In this document: piece by piece, positions 34,573 through 46,464 of the stretch | How positions within the stretch are numbered: the first letter of the stretch is position 1 | How the letters are laid out: every line of letters starts with the position of its first letter | Source of the DNA: Strobilurus pachycystidiatus | Taxonomy: Eukaryota > Basidiomycota > Agaricomycetes > Agaricales > Physalacriaceae | Direction: 5' to 3' | Assembly (NCBI GenBank): GCA_019915135.1 | Contig: JAHLMK010000016.1 | Coordinates: 620,001 to 684,000, forward strand | DNA: 64,000 nt | Program-made: the position numbers and the translations under genes | The notes under the pieces: model-generated | Told to the model about the DNA's origin: nothing | The model's input: only the letters and a program-made list of their open reading frames with translations | Database searches by the model: none

Positions 34573-35045
34573 CTTGCAGGAGCTTGCTGAATTCCTCTCC
34601 ACTCCAAGTGCGAGGGTTGACTATAGTAGGAGCGTGCAGTTTCTCCGGGTGAAGGAAATCCGCGTAAACTTGAGGGAATTTAGTATGAGGATTTTGACGG
34701 CCTAACGACGGTGCCAAAATATCTGACTTGCGATATCCAACGAAGACATTTCACGCCACCTGTGATAGTTCAAGAAGCAGCGAATAGTCAGGTGGGTGGA
34801 TTGGCATTGCTTTCAGTACGCCGCGGTTCCACACGATATGTAGTCCGTCCATGCGCAGGAGTCAGGACAACTCATTAGTTTATCGAAGCACAAGTTGGAA
34901 GACACGAGTCAGATTGTGGGCCAATGCATTCCGTGGCGCGCCAATACAGACACCGAATGTTGACTCCAGTGGACCGAGTCTGCCTCGGGCCGCTTTGTCT
35001 CCGTGACAGTGGGCGAGACTGTTCTTGTAGTGCTTGACGAGTATA
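34573..35045 (+). pseudogene. Broken copy of the 3' end of DUF6535 gene C
   Basis: This stretch follows 30525-30970 closely (exon 3 end, last intron, exon 4 and 3' flank). Shared phrases include GCAGGAGCTTGCT, TTCCTCTCCACTCCA, AGGGTTGACTATA, GACTTGCGATATCCAAC, CATTTCACGCCACCTGTG and GTGGCGCGCCAATACAGA. Frame-changing differences and stop codons prevent translation, and there is no upstream part of the gene. It starts only about 20 bp after the stop of gene D. Confidence 0.88.
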
Positions 35046-35321
35046 GTACTATATTTTGATGGAATGCTTTCAGAGGCTCAAGTCGTGCTAAATCGTACTA
35101 CATTGCTGGTTTCTACAGGACGTACTGGGTTCGGCTTCAGAGTCGGGACCCAATGTTGAGTGAAGCGTCGGACTACTTGATGGCCATCCCTGCGCTCGAG
35201 GGCACCGGAGACTCCGGAGTATAGTCCCCTTTGTATGAATGTGGTATGTGGAATGCGCAATGGTAGAGAGGCAGTTCAAGAGGAGGAGGCGCCTGGGAGG
35301 CGCATCCAAGAACTTGGACTT

Positions 35322-35500
35322 AGTTTCTTCTTTGTGTCACCGGCTTGACTCATCCAAGATGACCGATCACATCTTGTCCTCCTCCTTCCATGTTCGACGA
35401 TGGTTTCGCCCTTCGTCTCCCGCATGTTCTCTCGTATACTGCCGCCCGACTATCCTCTCGCTTCCGGTGGCCTACGACCCGATGCTCGGCCCGTGTGTGA
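35322..35500. repeat. Dispersed repeat, copy 2 (see 25541-25740)
   Basis: Direct-orientation match to 25541-25740. It lies about 280 bp downstream of the broken DUF6535 3' end, so it may be the old 3' flank of a duplicated segment. Confidence 0.75.
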
Positions 35501-35596
35501 CTCGGCGCGATCAAAATGACACGTTCATTTCGAGGTCAATCATTGACCGTCTGTCTCAATTACTACCCATTGCCTTTCTCTCCCTGTTCCTATCTG

Positions 35597-36985
35597 ATGA
35601 CACTGCTTTCGATTTTCTCGCACTTGTCGAGCGATGAGCTTCTTCAACGCAACATGAAGATGGACATGAGCGTCACTCTAAGCGCCAGACTCGACCTACA
35701 GGGCTTGATGGATGTTGTCTCCAAAGTTACGGGAAGGCACTGCTATGACCTGGTTGCAAAGTCGGAAGGTACGGCTACTATTGTACGTGCCATTGCCACA
35801 GATTGACTCTCTGTAGGTGCCTTTAATCGCGTAATTTCGTCCATTGTTCTCGTCACGCCATGCTCAACTTCGATGTGTTTCCCAGATATATTTTGCGCAA
35901 TGCGACGATGGCTCTGAATTCGTTGTGAGAGTGGTTTTTGACGTTGATTGCTTCCGCGGGGAGAAAAAGATGGAGTCGGAGGTGGGTGTACATCCCTCGG
36001 TGCATTTTTCTCCTCATGAGCAGTAATCTAGGTTGCAACCATGACGTGGGTAGCACAAAATACCGATATCGAGGTACCTCGGGTCCTTTATTACGACCCC
36101 ACCACCTCAAACCCAGCGAACGCAGCATTCATGGTCATGGAGAAAGTAGGTTCAAGTCGTCACTGCCTCGATTGACCCTTAGCTTATCAAGGCTCCAAGG
36201 TTGAAGGCCTCACTCTCCAGCGGGCCTGGCAGACAATGACCCTCGAGAACAAAGCCACTTGTACCGCTTCTCTTGCGAAAATCGTCGTGTCCCTTTTAGA
36301 GACCCGGTTCGACAGGATAGGCAGTATCTATTCAGATCCCTGTGGCACCGGTTTTATTCTTGGGCCCATCGTCTCAGGCACGGTTGGCTGGAGTGTCGAC
36401 ATGCCTATAGAGCTAGACCGAGGGCCATGGCGTACCGAACGCGAGTTTTTCCTTGCGTGTATCGCCAATGAGCGAATGTTCACTCACGCACATCGAGCTG
36501 AGATATTGGAGGCCTGGAAGGACGTTGACCCAGAAACGTTCGCCGGACATAGAGATGTGTACGAATTCTACCTCTGGTTTCACGACACGCTTGCCGCGTT
36601 TGTCTCTCGCCTCAGTAGTCTTGACGCGTCTCTTGGGCTATTCGTTCTTCGCCACCCAGACATCACCTACTGGAACGTCATGGTCGACAAAGACGACCCC
36701 TCGAATCTAACACTCATAGATTGGGAACGAACGACGACCATGCCGTTCTGGGGTCTGGCCTTGTCACCTTTTTGGCTGTGGAACGATGATGTGCCGGGAA
36801 ACATCGAACTCCGAGCCGTGTATTGTGGTGTTCTTGAGCGCCACTTCCCCGATGTCTACCCAAAGGAGAAGGCTAGAGCTGGGCTTTTGGTGGCGCTGGA
36901 AGACGTGGTCTTTATTCGTTCGCTCAACTCCAGTCCTGAAGCAGTCAAACAGGCTTTGGATTGCCTTCTATCGAATGAACCCTAG
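35597..36985 (+). CDS. Aminoglycoside phosphotransferase-like (APH family) kinase
   Basis: Five exons, 35597-35768, 35817-35830, 35886-35981, 36032-36145 and 36200-36985, give 393 residues with phases closing. Exon 2 is only 14 nt. The fold can be followed: GAFNR and EFVVRVVF in the N lobe, VPRVLYYDP and AAFMVMEK before the hinge, then RHPDITYWNVMVD with the catalytic Asp near residue 286, and LTLIDWE with the metal-binding Asp near 306. The canonical HGD is HPD here. Fungal APH-like proteins are abundant and their substrates are mostly unknown small molecules or proteins; antibiotic resistance should not be assumed. The start could also be the in-frame ATG at 35654. It is flanked by DUF6535 genes D and E. 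Confidence 0.82.
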
Positions 36986-37177
36986 ATCTACTCCTCCCCG
37001 ACACTGTACTGCTATGACACCTTCCGTGTATTCGGTCTTTTTCTTGTTTGTCAGTATACAGTATACAGACAGAGCAGAACAGACTTTGGACCGTCTCTTA
37101 TTAATGGCTGGGTCCACCCAAATAGATCTCTAGGAGGACTGCGCATGTAATTATACACCTTCTACTCACTAAGTACG

Positions 37178-40100
37178 CTAGGTTTTGTCATAACCACGGA
37201 GCTCTGCCTCACAAGGGACGGTCGCCGCTGTTATCAAGCTTTCCTTCTGATTATGGCGCAGCCTGTTCACCCATCTCGATATGTACCCAACCTTCAAATT
37301 GGTGACCTTGAAAGGCATTAGGGTGTGCGAAGTACTAGCGATAGCTAAGTGGATGGACAATGAGTCTACATACCTCATTAAGTGATGATAGTGATTGTCG
37401 CTGAACTGGAGGGCTATAGCATCCCCTCTTGATGGATCCCTTGAGGTCAGCAATGATACTTGGGAGCTGGTCATATGGTCGATAAGTTAGATTCTCGTAT
37501 TGGATCCCAATAGATGAGCATTTGGTGTTTGAGAAATATTGTGTTTCCGCAGGTTCAGACGCAACAAAGATGCTCAGAGCGTCAAAATGAGCACTCCATC
37601 CGTCATATCGAACTAGGTCTGCCAGGCGCCACAGCAGGTCATGCATGCTCTCGTCGGAAAGGAGGAAGACCTTGCAGAGAGTGAGAACTGAATGTCCTCG
37701 CCGTATGTAGTCCACGGTCTGGTCAAATAGGGTAGGAGAAGTAGACCTGAGAGTCTCGAGACCTGAGACGTAGACTGCTGCTAGGAAGGGCAGTCCGCGA
37801 TTCCAATTTATACTGAGCAGCTGCTGAAGCTCAGATCCCGGAAGACCTGATGCTGGAACACATGAAAACATGTCCTCAAACTCGTCAAGCCATTTATGGT
37901 CCAGTAAATATGAGTATATCGACTCCATCGCGTTGGTATTGACCCCAGTTTGTACGAAATAGAACAAGAGAGCCGTCATCCTTTCGTGTGTCTGATTTGC
38001 AGCACGAAATGTAATAGAGAGGATTGTCTCGAGTAAAGAATCTGGCCAAGTGATCTTGGTACTTTGGCCTTCCAAATGACGGAGACGAAGATTTCGGTTG
38101 AGACCATTGAAAAGAAGTAACACGATGTCAGCTTCGTCTTGTGCTGAGAATTTGGTCGCTGTACCAAATGATTCGGAAGTGGCCACATTTCGGAGGGCGT
38201 GGATGGCCGCCTGATCGACGTTCTTATGTATGTCGGAACAATGTCCAACAGCATAGCTTCCTACAACCGTCACAAGGTCGCTGAACAGGGATCTTTTCTG
38301 CCCCACCAGTCTTCGGGTATCGTCAAGATGGAGCAGCGATGACTCCTGCACGGATGGATCTCGTAGCATGACAAGATGAAGGAAAACGTCATCGGGAAGA
38401 TCAGCAGTATAGTCCTCGTTAGATCGCAAGGCGGACGGCCCGGAGAACCCAATATGCAGAAGCCAGCGAACAAAGGAGGGCTGCATGCACAATCCCAGCG
38501 CATGATGTAGGGTTATGTTGAGACCATTGATATACGGCTGGTGGTTTGTGATAGCGAGATTTGGGCCCTCGCTCATGGGCGCACAAAGAATCTCGCGCGT
38601 TTCGAACGTGCTCCCCGGACAGCCAAACACATCACAAGCATGTGCCCGAGCAGCATACCGCAGCAGAGAGAGCCACTCGGTCGAGGTCTTGGTGTCGGGA
38701 TGTCTGAGCCACTGCAGCCCCCAACGCCCTGCCGCTTGGAAAAGCCGAGCCCAGAAGAGACACTCGTGTACGGGTGAGATGTCGCGCAGAAGTGTCCTCT
38801 GGATTAGGTCGACAGCGCGTTCAGGGTTGGGATGAAAAGCTATGTTGTACTCGCTTGAATGTCCCGCAACTAGATTGACGTCCCCGAATCGCATCGCCGC
38901 CCTATAGAATCGATCTAGGCGATCGGGAGGTTGTTCAATCAAACAACAGTTTTCGATTAACTTTGGGATTGTGGCAATGCCCTCGGGCCCGTAGAAGATC
39001 TCGACTTTTTCCAAAGGAAGACCACTCAGAGTTTGTAGCGCGATACTCTGGACAGACGGATTGGGGGATGTGTTATGTAGCCATGCAATCAGGTATGCAT
39101 CGATCGTACTGCCTTCAAGAAGGACAGTCTCGCGCTCCACATCCTTCAATGAGCGGGATACAGAGATTCTATGAAGGGATCTCGCCGGGTCGGATGCTGA
39201 TACAGAGGGCGGTGGCGGTGGTGGGACAAGTCGTTGATAGACACAGCGAAAAATAGCAAAGGAATATTCGGCCAACGGAGTTTTGTATGGGCAGTCCGTG
39301 TATGAAAGGGGGAGGAAGTTGGTAGCAAAGTAGACAGCAAACGTTCCGAACGCTATCACTATCATGGCGATCATTATCGAGCGGCTGAGGCCAGCAAGGT
39401 AAATGACGAGTCCCAAGAAAAAGATCCCAAGTGACATATGCATGAGGACGGGAAGGAGCCCAATGATAATGGGTACTCCCCACTTCTGCCATCCTTGATA
39501 CCGGAAGTGACGGATGCGAGCACGATCTCGAGGTGTCCCGGAATGAATGGACATATATTCGTACATCCATTGCTTAGCCAAGACAGCCATAAGAACCGTC
39601 GTGAGGCTGAGTCCGAGACTAACGAACCAAAGTCCGTTCATCCAAAGATCGGCCGCATCGGGATGAAAGACTGCATATGGATTCATAGGAGAGCTACGAA
39701 CGTCACTGCTGGAAGTACCGTTCATCATCGCGCGTTGAAGATGTACCATCTCGTCCATCATGAAAGCAATCATCGTGACAGTGTCAGGGCGAAGACTCTG
39801 GGAGCTTTGGATTACGAAAGCTGACAGTATGGCGGAGAAGAGGGAAGCCTAGAAGAGATGGGTGTAAGTGATCTGCGGTAGGATTCAAATCACCACTCAC
39901 GAAGACAAGCAGCATATCAAGCGCGTCACGAGAATTTTCGCTCATTTCGACGTCAAATACTCGGCTTTCGTCCATGTACACCTTGTATATGCGTGACGAC
40001 TCCTCCATTTCATTGAACTCTTCATCTGGCTGATATTTCTGCTCATAATCCAAAGGATCGTGGACTAGTCAAGGTGTCATTGATTTTTAACGGTGGCTTG

Positions 40101-40348
40101 CCGTTTGCGAGGTGAAAGGACACACCTTTGCCGGAGCTATGAGGGGGTGAAAGTCCGAGTCGAGCCAAGCCGGATGGGCGACATCGACGCTGGCATTCAC
40201 CCAAGGTTGTGTCAGAAGGTGCTGTAGTAGACGCATCGCCGATGAAGGACTCCCTAAGTTTGGCCGCTGCATTCGTATCTGTGTTTCGGTCGTCTTCAGC
40301 TCTAAAATCAGAGAAAGTAGGGTCATTGCCCCGGTCAGTAGAATCCAT
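37178..40348 (-). CDS. DUF6535 membrane protein, gene E
   Basis: Four exons, 40348-40126, 40064-39901, 39848-37374 and 37306-37178, give 996 residues; intron phases (1, 0, 0) match genes A, C and D. The only member on the minus strand. After a polar N terminus come VHDPLDYEQKYQPDEEFNE and a shortened linker to DALDMLLVFASLF. Membrane segments: LFSAILSAFVIQS, DLWMNGLWFVSLGLS, WGVPIIIGLLPVLMHMSLG and the one before DCPYKTPL. Helical blocks: IAWLHNTSPNPSVQSIALQ, MQPSFVRWLLHIGFS, DLPDDVF and CKVFLLSDESMHDLLWRLAD. The last exon is basic (ISRWVNRLRHNQK); its acceptor TTTCAAG was chosen because it keeps this family feature, and an alternative acceptor at 37334 would give a shorter non-basic tail. 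Confidence 0.86.
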
Positions 40349-41507
40349 GGTCTGTATGGGAAGAGGGGAGGTGTCGTATGCGGGATTGTAGCTCTTATAA
40401 GGCCGGAGTCAAGAAAAGTCCGAGTATGGTGAAAATGAAGTCCATCAGAACCGCCACGCAAGACGGGACTTTTCGGGACATCGGGGCTGTGGACTAGGTG
40501 ATAGCAATAGAGTAATGACGGGAAGCTGGACGTGGCGCACCCAAATAGCCACGTGGATGATCGATCAGGCACTCGTCGCTTCCCAGTCGCTTCCAAACAT
40601 GTATACCTGGGTTACCTCTCGCCCATCATGAACTCGTTCAAGCCGCTGGGTTTCCCCTCATCGCAATGTGTAGAGGCGCCCACTGCTCAGCACTGCTCGG
40701 TCAATTGCAAATTTAAAATTTCCTAAGTCGGCTCGCGTCCAAGGCCCCGATAATTGTAGATGTCACCTCGACGTCGTTCACGGTTCTACGGTCCTCTATG
40801 AAGAAAAATTGGAATCGCACCTGGGAGACAAATTATTGTACCACTGTACACTGGCAGGCGACCAGCCGAGAGACTTCTCACCGGTGCCGGGACGTACTGG
40901 GAGACCCGTGTCTCTCCGTGTGCTCTAGCGAAGGTGAGTTCGTTCGACCTATGTACATGATGCGCCGTTTTCACAACTCTCGCAGCATTTGTCTGGTTTC
41001 AGAACCCCTCTAGACCACCACGGGTCTCATTTATTACATTGCGGCATCATTCCGTCGTCCGAAAACCGGCAACTTTGTGGTTGGCTTTCAGATAATTTAT
41101 TAGCTCGGCACCAAATCTCGCATGTCAACCGTCGCTGCTATTTCCCACACGGCTCTCATCAGTCAAGGACTCTGGTCAAATCTTCCTTCTCGCCGCTTAC
41201 CTATTGTGCAATGCTCGGTTCCAAGGTCAGAACAGTCGCACCGAGATTCTTGCCATCTCTAATTTTGAACATCAGCCCACTTGTGTTCGAGCTCGTTTCT
41301 GTACACTCAGCGCCCAGTTCTTACCACAGACTGACAATAGCAATTGCCGCCTTACGTCAATCGTCTTGAGGTCTAATTGTTCGTACTTGACAATAGCGAC
41401 CATACCATATCTGCCGGTCGCCAAACCTGCTCCATCAAAAGTAACAAAAGGGCATCAGTATTCAAATAGGGAACGATCTGAGGACAAAGCCCCAATCCCT
41501 TTCCTTC
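40349..41507. other. Divergent intergenic region between DUF6535 genes E and F
   Basis: About 1.16 kb separating two outward-reading family members. Short plus-strand ORFs at 40798-41569 have no motif. It should hold both promoters. Confidence 0.5.
40394..40399 (-). promoter_or_regulatory. TATA element of DUF6535 gene E
   Basis: TATAAG on the minus strand lies 46 bp before the ATG at 40348. Confidence 0.5.
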
Positions 41508-44184
41508 ATGCTCACCGACTCAGAGTCTGCACCGTTCTCCAGCGAAAATCCGCGCTCTGCGTCTCATGACCATCCGGCAGCGAGCAGTGAAGCAGAATGG
41601 GTTCAACTCTCAAGCCCATCCCCTGCGCAGCACAAGACTGCTCCTTCATCGTTCTCGAACGCCTACAACGGTGGGCCCTCTCTTGTGGCATTCTGGTACA
41701 TATGACTGAGACTTTCTAGCTAATCAAGTATTCGATTATGAAGAGAAGTATCCGCCCGACGAAGCCTTCACGGAACTGGGCAGCACTGCCAGGGTCTGGA
41801 AAACCTATCATGACGAGGCAAATAAGTTCGATTCTACCCGAATACACGAATGGAAAGATGGACTGGACGCCATCATTCTCTTTGTTCGTAACGTCAATCG
41901 TCTACCTCAGAGCCCGTCTGACAGTCCTTAGTTAGGGTTTTTCTCGGTGCTAGTGGCCGTATTTGTAGTGCCGATTCTTGTCCAACTTGTAAATCGATGC
42001 GAGGATGGGACCGATGGTGCCAGTTGGCTGTTCATCATCAGCCTCGGTCTTGCTATCTCTACCGGCATGCTCGCCGTTCAAATCAAGCAATGGCTACACC
42101 AATACACATCTAATCCGTTCAATGACCCTCGTCGTCACGCCCTCATCCGCCATTCCCGCTATCTCGCCTTCGAGGCGTGGCGTGCACCCCTCATCATCAG
42201 TCTTCTTCCGATATGCGTGTACGCATCCGTCGGATCCTTTTCATTGGGATTCATCCTTGTTCTGTATCCGCTCCATCGAGGCGCAGGTTTCGCCATGGGC
42301 TGTATCCTAGGCCTACCGTTCGTCACATACGGCGGAAGCTTTCTACTTCTCAACTTCTATCCCGACGCTCCCTTCAGAACGCTCTTGTCCCCTTATGTCT
42401 TTACCGTCCTGCGACGCGTTTGGCTCCTCTTACAAACTCCTCGTCGTGCCAACTGTGACAGAGAGACTACAGTCACTGTCACTCCTGTCGAAGACTCGCT
42501 ACATCGTGCAGCCCAGTCAGACTCCTTAGAGCAACAAGAGGTCGAGAGGCTGAGTCGCACCGAAGCTGAGCTGAGGACCCAAGCTCTGGTCTGGCTCCAC
42601 GATTCTGCGCTGAACCCCTCCGTTCGGAGCATCGTTGTTCAGTCTTTGAGCAGCCTGCCGATATCGAGTATCACGTCATTCTGCGGTCCGGGTGGTATCA
42701 CAGCGGTCGGGGATCAGATTGCCATCCATAGCTCCTCTGGTCAACCATTGGATCGGTTCGAGCGCTTCCGGAGAGCATCCCTGCGCTTTACCGGCTCCAT
42801 ACAAATGTCTCTACCGATGCCGCACGAAGACAGCTACTACCAAGCAGCACTCACTCGCTCTACACAAGCGGCTATAGATTTCCTAAAACAACAACTCACA
42901 TCGCCCGATCCAGTCTGTCTTGATGTCTTATTCTGGGGCAATATTTGGGAGACTGCGTTGCGCGACGGACTCGCATGGATCGACATCGACCATGATCATC
43001 TGTCGAGTGTATGGGGTCGCTTCCTCGGCTTTGGGATCAAGCTGCATTATTGCTCAGACCACACGGGGCTCGATGACTCCCTCTGTCTTGCGTTCCCATC
43101 CTACGATGGTCCAGAGCTGGTTATCACGGGTAGCGCTCAGGCGGCACGACCCTGCGTGTCGCTCGCCGAGGCTCTGAGCGAATCCTTCCAGCCTTCTTTT
43201 TCCAAGTGGGCACTGCACGCTGGCTACCCAGATACTCGCCATGGCGACCTTCCATCCGACATCGCCTTGCAGCTTGCTATGCTAGAGACACCCGGCGTAC
43301 AGAAGACCTCTGTGGACAGTGACTCCAAAACCAGTTTGTTCAGAAAGGTTCTCGATTGTGTCGGTTTATGCGCCACTGGCGGCACCGATGAGAAAGAGCA
43401 CAGTGGCGTTGATTTAGCCGCAATCGCAACTTTACAGAGTATTGTCCAGACCGCAGGCTTCGGTACCAGCTCAACACTTGCTTTGCCAGATGAAGTGGAA
43501 GTCGTCCTACTGCTCTTCCATGCGCTCCGTCGACGGAGCTCAGACTATACGCCTGTTGATGATGAGTGGCTTACCCCCCACGTAGAGCAGGCATTGGTGA
43601 ACCTCATAGCCCGCTGCTCTATTCACCAACACTTCTCCGAAATAGCCGGTCTCATCCTCTCTTATTGTATCGCCTCGGAGAAGCGCGAGGCAGTCGAGGC
43701 AGTCTATTCCGTTCTGCTCGAACGACGCTGGCTAAACGAAGTAGCTCCTCACTTTGAGGCGTTGTCCAAAGAGACCGGAAACTTGAATGAGGCTATCGAA
43801 GACTGGCCTCCAGGTTACAGCTATCTCGGCGCTCCCTGGATAGATGGGCTGGATCTCCTGCATCCTACGCTACATGATCGCGCTCTGCAATATACCAAGG
43901 AGCCCGAGTGCCTCGTGACTATCTGCCAAATCCTTCTCATCTCTGATACACGGTCCCATGAGACGCTACTACGCCTGCCGAAAAAGATAGCGGTCGGATC
44001 CTGGCCAATACAATCGCTCTCTGTCTTCGTAGACTCTATTGGCGCGTACAAGGCGTATCAGCGGTTGTTCGATTGGACGGATTATCGGATATATGGGCCT
44101 GATCCTCTAGAATATAGATCCTTCGAGGAGTTGTCAGTGATTGTGTCGGAGTTGTCCGCCAAGATCAACGCTGTCGTACAGTAG
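41508..44184 (+). CDS. DUF6535 membrane protein, gene F (divergent)
   Basis: Three exons, 41508-41670, 41720-41883 and 41932-44184, give 859 residues with phases 1 and 0. The motif ANQVFDYEEKYPPDE and ARVWKTYHDE are present. Membrane segments are kept (FFSVLVAVFVVPILVQL, WLFIISLGLAISTG, WRAPLIISLLPICVYASVG), but the loop between the first two is about 15 residues instead of about 45, and RLIRHF is replaced by ALIRHSRYLAFEAWRAP. Helical blocks: LVWLHDSALNPSVRSIVVQ, FQPSFSKWALHAGYP, LPSDIAL and CQILLISDTRSHETLLRLP. The protein stops at the point where other members have the last intron, so the basic last exon is missing. Codon use and length look intact; it is a diverged member rather than a pseudogene. 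Confidence 0.85.
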
Positions 44185-44603
44185 CCGAATGCTGATTTCC
44201 TTGCCGCGCCTTCAAGTTCCAAGTCATCTGTTGCTGCAAACAAATTATAGCGTGAGGTCTGATACATATATGTAGCACGTTGCGATCTCAAGTTACGGTT
44301 ACCTACATGTTTGTAACTCGTGCGACCAGACGTTCTTGATTGTCCTTATGCTGGTACAACATAGGGGAAGACTAGGGGGTCAGCTTGACCGAATTCTGAT
44401 ACTATCCAAATCAGGCTATGTTTGTTCCTCGGAATGGTTGCTAGCTCTTCACGTCCTGTGTAGATCCCGCTCTACGTTGCTTCGCTCAAGCCAGTCGGGT
44501 CTTGTTCCTTGCTAACTACTCCTGGCGACCCATTGAGATCGATCCACTGGTCTCCTTCATCATGATGTAGAGAACAATATATAAAGTCAAGTTCTCGCAT
44601 GCA
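44185..44603. other. Intergenic, 3' of DUF6535 gene F
   Basis: About 420 bp with no supported gene. It separates gene F from the broken orphan-family copy. Confidence 0.5.
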
Positions 44604-46207
44604 ATGGCTTGTAGCTCTTATTTCCCCCCCCCTCACAGTCTCCCGAGCCTTGAGCAAATTCACCTCTCCCTGTCCTTCCGAGTGCTCACACCTGCCGCTC
44701 CCCTCGAATTACCCACATCTCCATCTACGAACCAACAGAGTCTCCAGTACCCTTCCCCGGAACGCGCCCCCGCAGTCTCAGAAATGCATTCTTGTCAGGG
44801 AACTCCAGCCGCTACGGCTTGCAGATGCCGACCTCTTGCTCAAGGTCGCTTCATGACTGTGGCGTATCTTGACCATCAGAGACGGTTGGTTTATTGGGGT
44901 CCTTCCTTGCAGAAAGTCTCATGGCTTACAGCCTTTTACGGCTTCCTGAGCATTATCTTGAAGTTAATCGCCCCAAAACTGCCAGATCCATGGACCAAGT
45001 GCGTCCTTGAGGTTGTACGAAACTCGAAGTGTGTAGTATCTTTTATTGCCACTGAACGAACTCAGCGTAAATTGACCCATTTCCTAGTCCATCAGAGTAC
45101 CAGTCAGCAGCCCGACATATGACTGACTACCTCGCGGACTTGGAGAAGAAGGAGTCCAACTCAGGTTGTTGTTGTTGTTGTTTACGCGGCACAGCCCACT
45201 GGACCCGCCGGTTGTGGAAGGTGCGCACACGGCGATGTCATCGCCTCTTGTCAGCAACAACTTCGTCTGTACGTCTTGCCACGCTCTCTACCACCCCAAT
45301 AAGCCGAGCTCACCAGGTAGCCGTTTTGGCAGGGCCTGGGGTAGAACTTAGAGGAGGGGCAGAAGCATCCGACCCAAAAGAGAGAGAAGATAAAAGGAAT
45401 GCCGAGGCGGCCGCGAAACAATCCGTGCATGCCGATCATTGCCATCAAACCTTAAAAACAAGAATCAACAGTAATGATGGCGCACGGCGGGAAGGCGGGC
45501 GACGTGTTGCATCTATAAAACAAGGGCATCTTCCAAAATGACCTCAGTTAGGCTAGATGTTATGGCTGGCATCGCAATTTAACATATGGACTTGTCAATG
45601 ATAGCCCGGTCAGGTATCACCGTTTGCATTCGGCAGGGGCAGGCGGCAAGGCAGACAACACGTCGGTAGGCAGCGACGTGCTTGGGCAAGGAGGACAACG
45701 CATCGGTAGGCAGCGACGGTCAAGCGGCGGGGGAAGAGAATATAAAAAACTATGCTAGGGTGCTACGGCAAAAACACGGCGGCAAGGCAGACAGACAGAC
45801 GGCGGGTGGAGTCGGGGTGGGCGGAGAACACGCCTATCGAGCTCGGGTCGTGTCTGGGTCGTGTTTCTGGTGATTGTGGCCGGAGGAAACAATTTTGCCG
45901 CCTTTGGAACGGCCTAGATACACTGAGATAGATAATACTGAGACTTGCTGTGCATGGCGAGGTTGTTGACGATGGAGAGAGAACAAAGGTCGGCGGCGGC
46001 GGCGGCGGCACTCTCCGAGTAGGGTCCCATCCCTGCGTCACCGTACCGGGGCATGACGGACTAGTCGCATTGCGACACAACGTCTGGAGATTTTGGTTTC
46101 AAGACATGCGCCAAAAGGGCTGGGAGGACGACACCTTCCACCGATGTATAACAAGCCATCTATCATCTATCGTAGCGACCCATTCCGACATATCTCGGAG
46201 GCGCTAG
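44604..46207 (+). pseudogene. Broken second member of the orphan family at 9081-9706
   Basis: Two blocks resemble the 190-aa protein at 9081-9706. The first, within the ORF 44604-45122, has a hydrophobic AFYGFLSIILKLIAPKLPD and PWTKCVLEVV, matching AILVQYLSTIFTYVCTSLPP and AWSTCLCEVI. The second, ending at 46207, has VTVPGHDGLVALRHNVWRF and DDTFHRCITSHLSSIVA, matching VTIRLKDGTHAMVRN and EMFKMCITSHLDNLVE. In the intact gene the blocks are separated by one 53-bp intron; here they are about 1 kb apart with a minisatellite and frame breaks between them. It may be a pseudogene, or two separate remnants. The N-terminal extension of the first ORF is Pro/Ser-rich and unlike the other copy. Confidence 0.5.
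45645..45724. repeat. Two-copy 40-bp minisatellite
   Basis: A 40-bp unit starting GGCAAGG and containing TCGGTAGGCAGCGACG occurs at 45645-45684 and 45685-45724 with few differences. GGCAAGGCAGACAGACAGAC near 45780 is a further partial copy. Confidence 0.75.
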
Positions 46208-46464
46208 ACTAAACCCCTTCCTTACTTATCTGTCTTTCTTTTCCTTTCAACCTTGTCGCTCTTGTTCCATGTATCTTTTCCCTCCCTCTCAATGCACCAG
46301 CCTGAGTGTGGTAAACCATCATGTGATTCGCGAAGAGAAAAAGAAGTGGATGCGTCAACGCGCCACAAAGCGTCCAGAGCAAATATCATACAGATTGTGC
46401 GCGCTACCCAAAAGCGACACAAGTGATACAACTATACGCCGCAGTAATCCTGCAAAAAGAGATA

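Larger units (their letters stand above)
34556..35596. other. Gap holding pseudogene fragment and dispersed repeat
   Basis: About 1 kb. Besides the two listed items, 35046-35320 shows only short ORFs. The right end leads into the APH-like gene. Confidence 0.55.

Noticed and set aside
45119..45541. 140-codon ORF starting with a Cys run
   Set aside because: The Cys run comes from a TGT repeat; there is no signal peptide or family pattern, and the region lies inside a broken gene copy.
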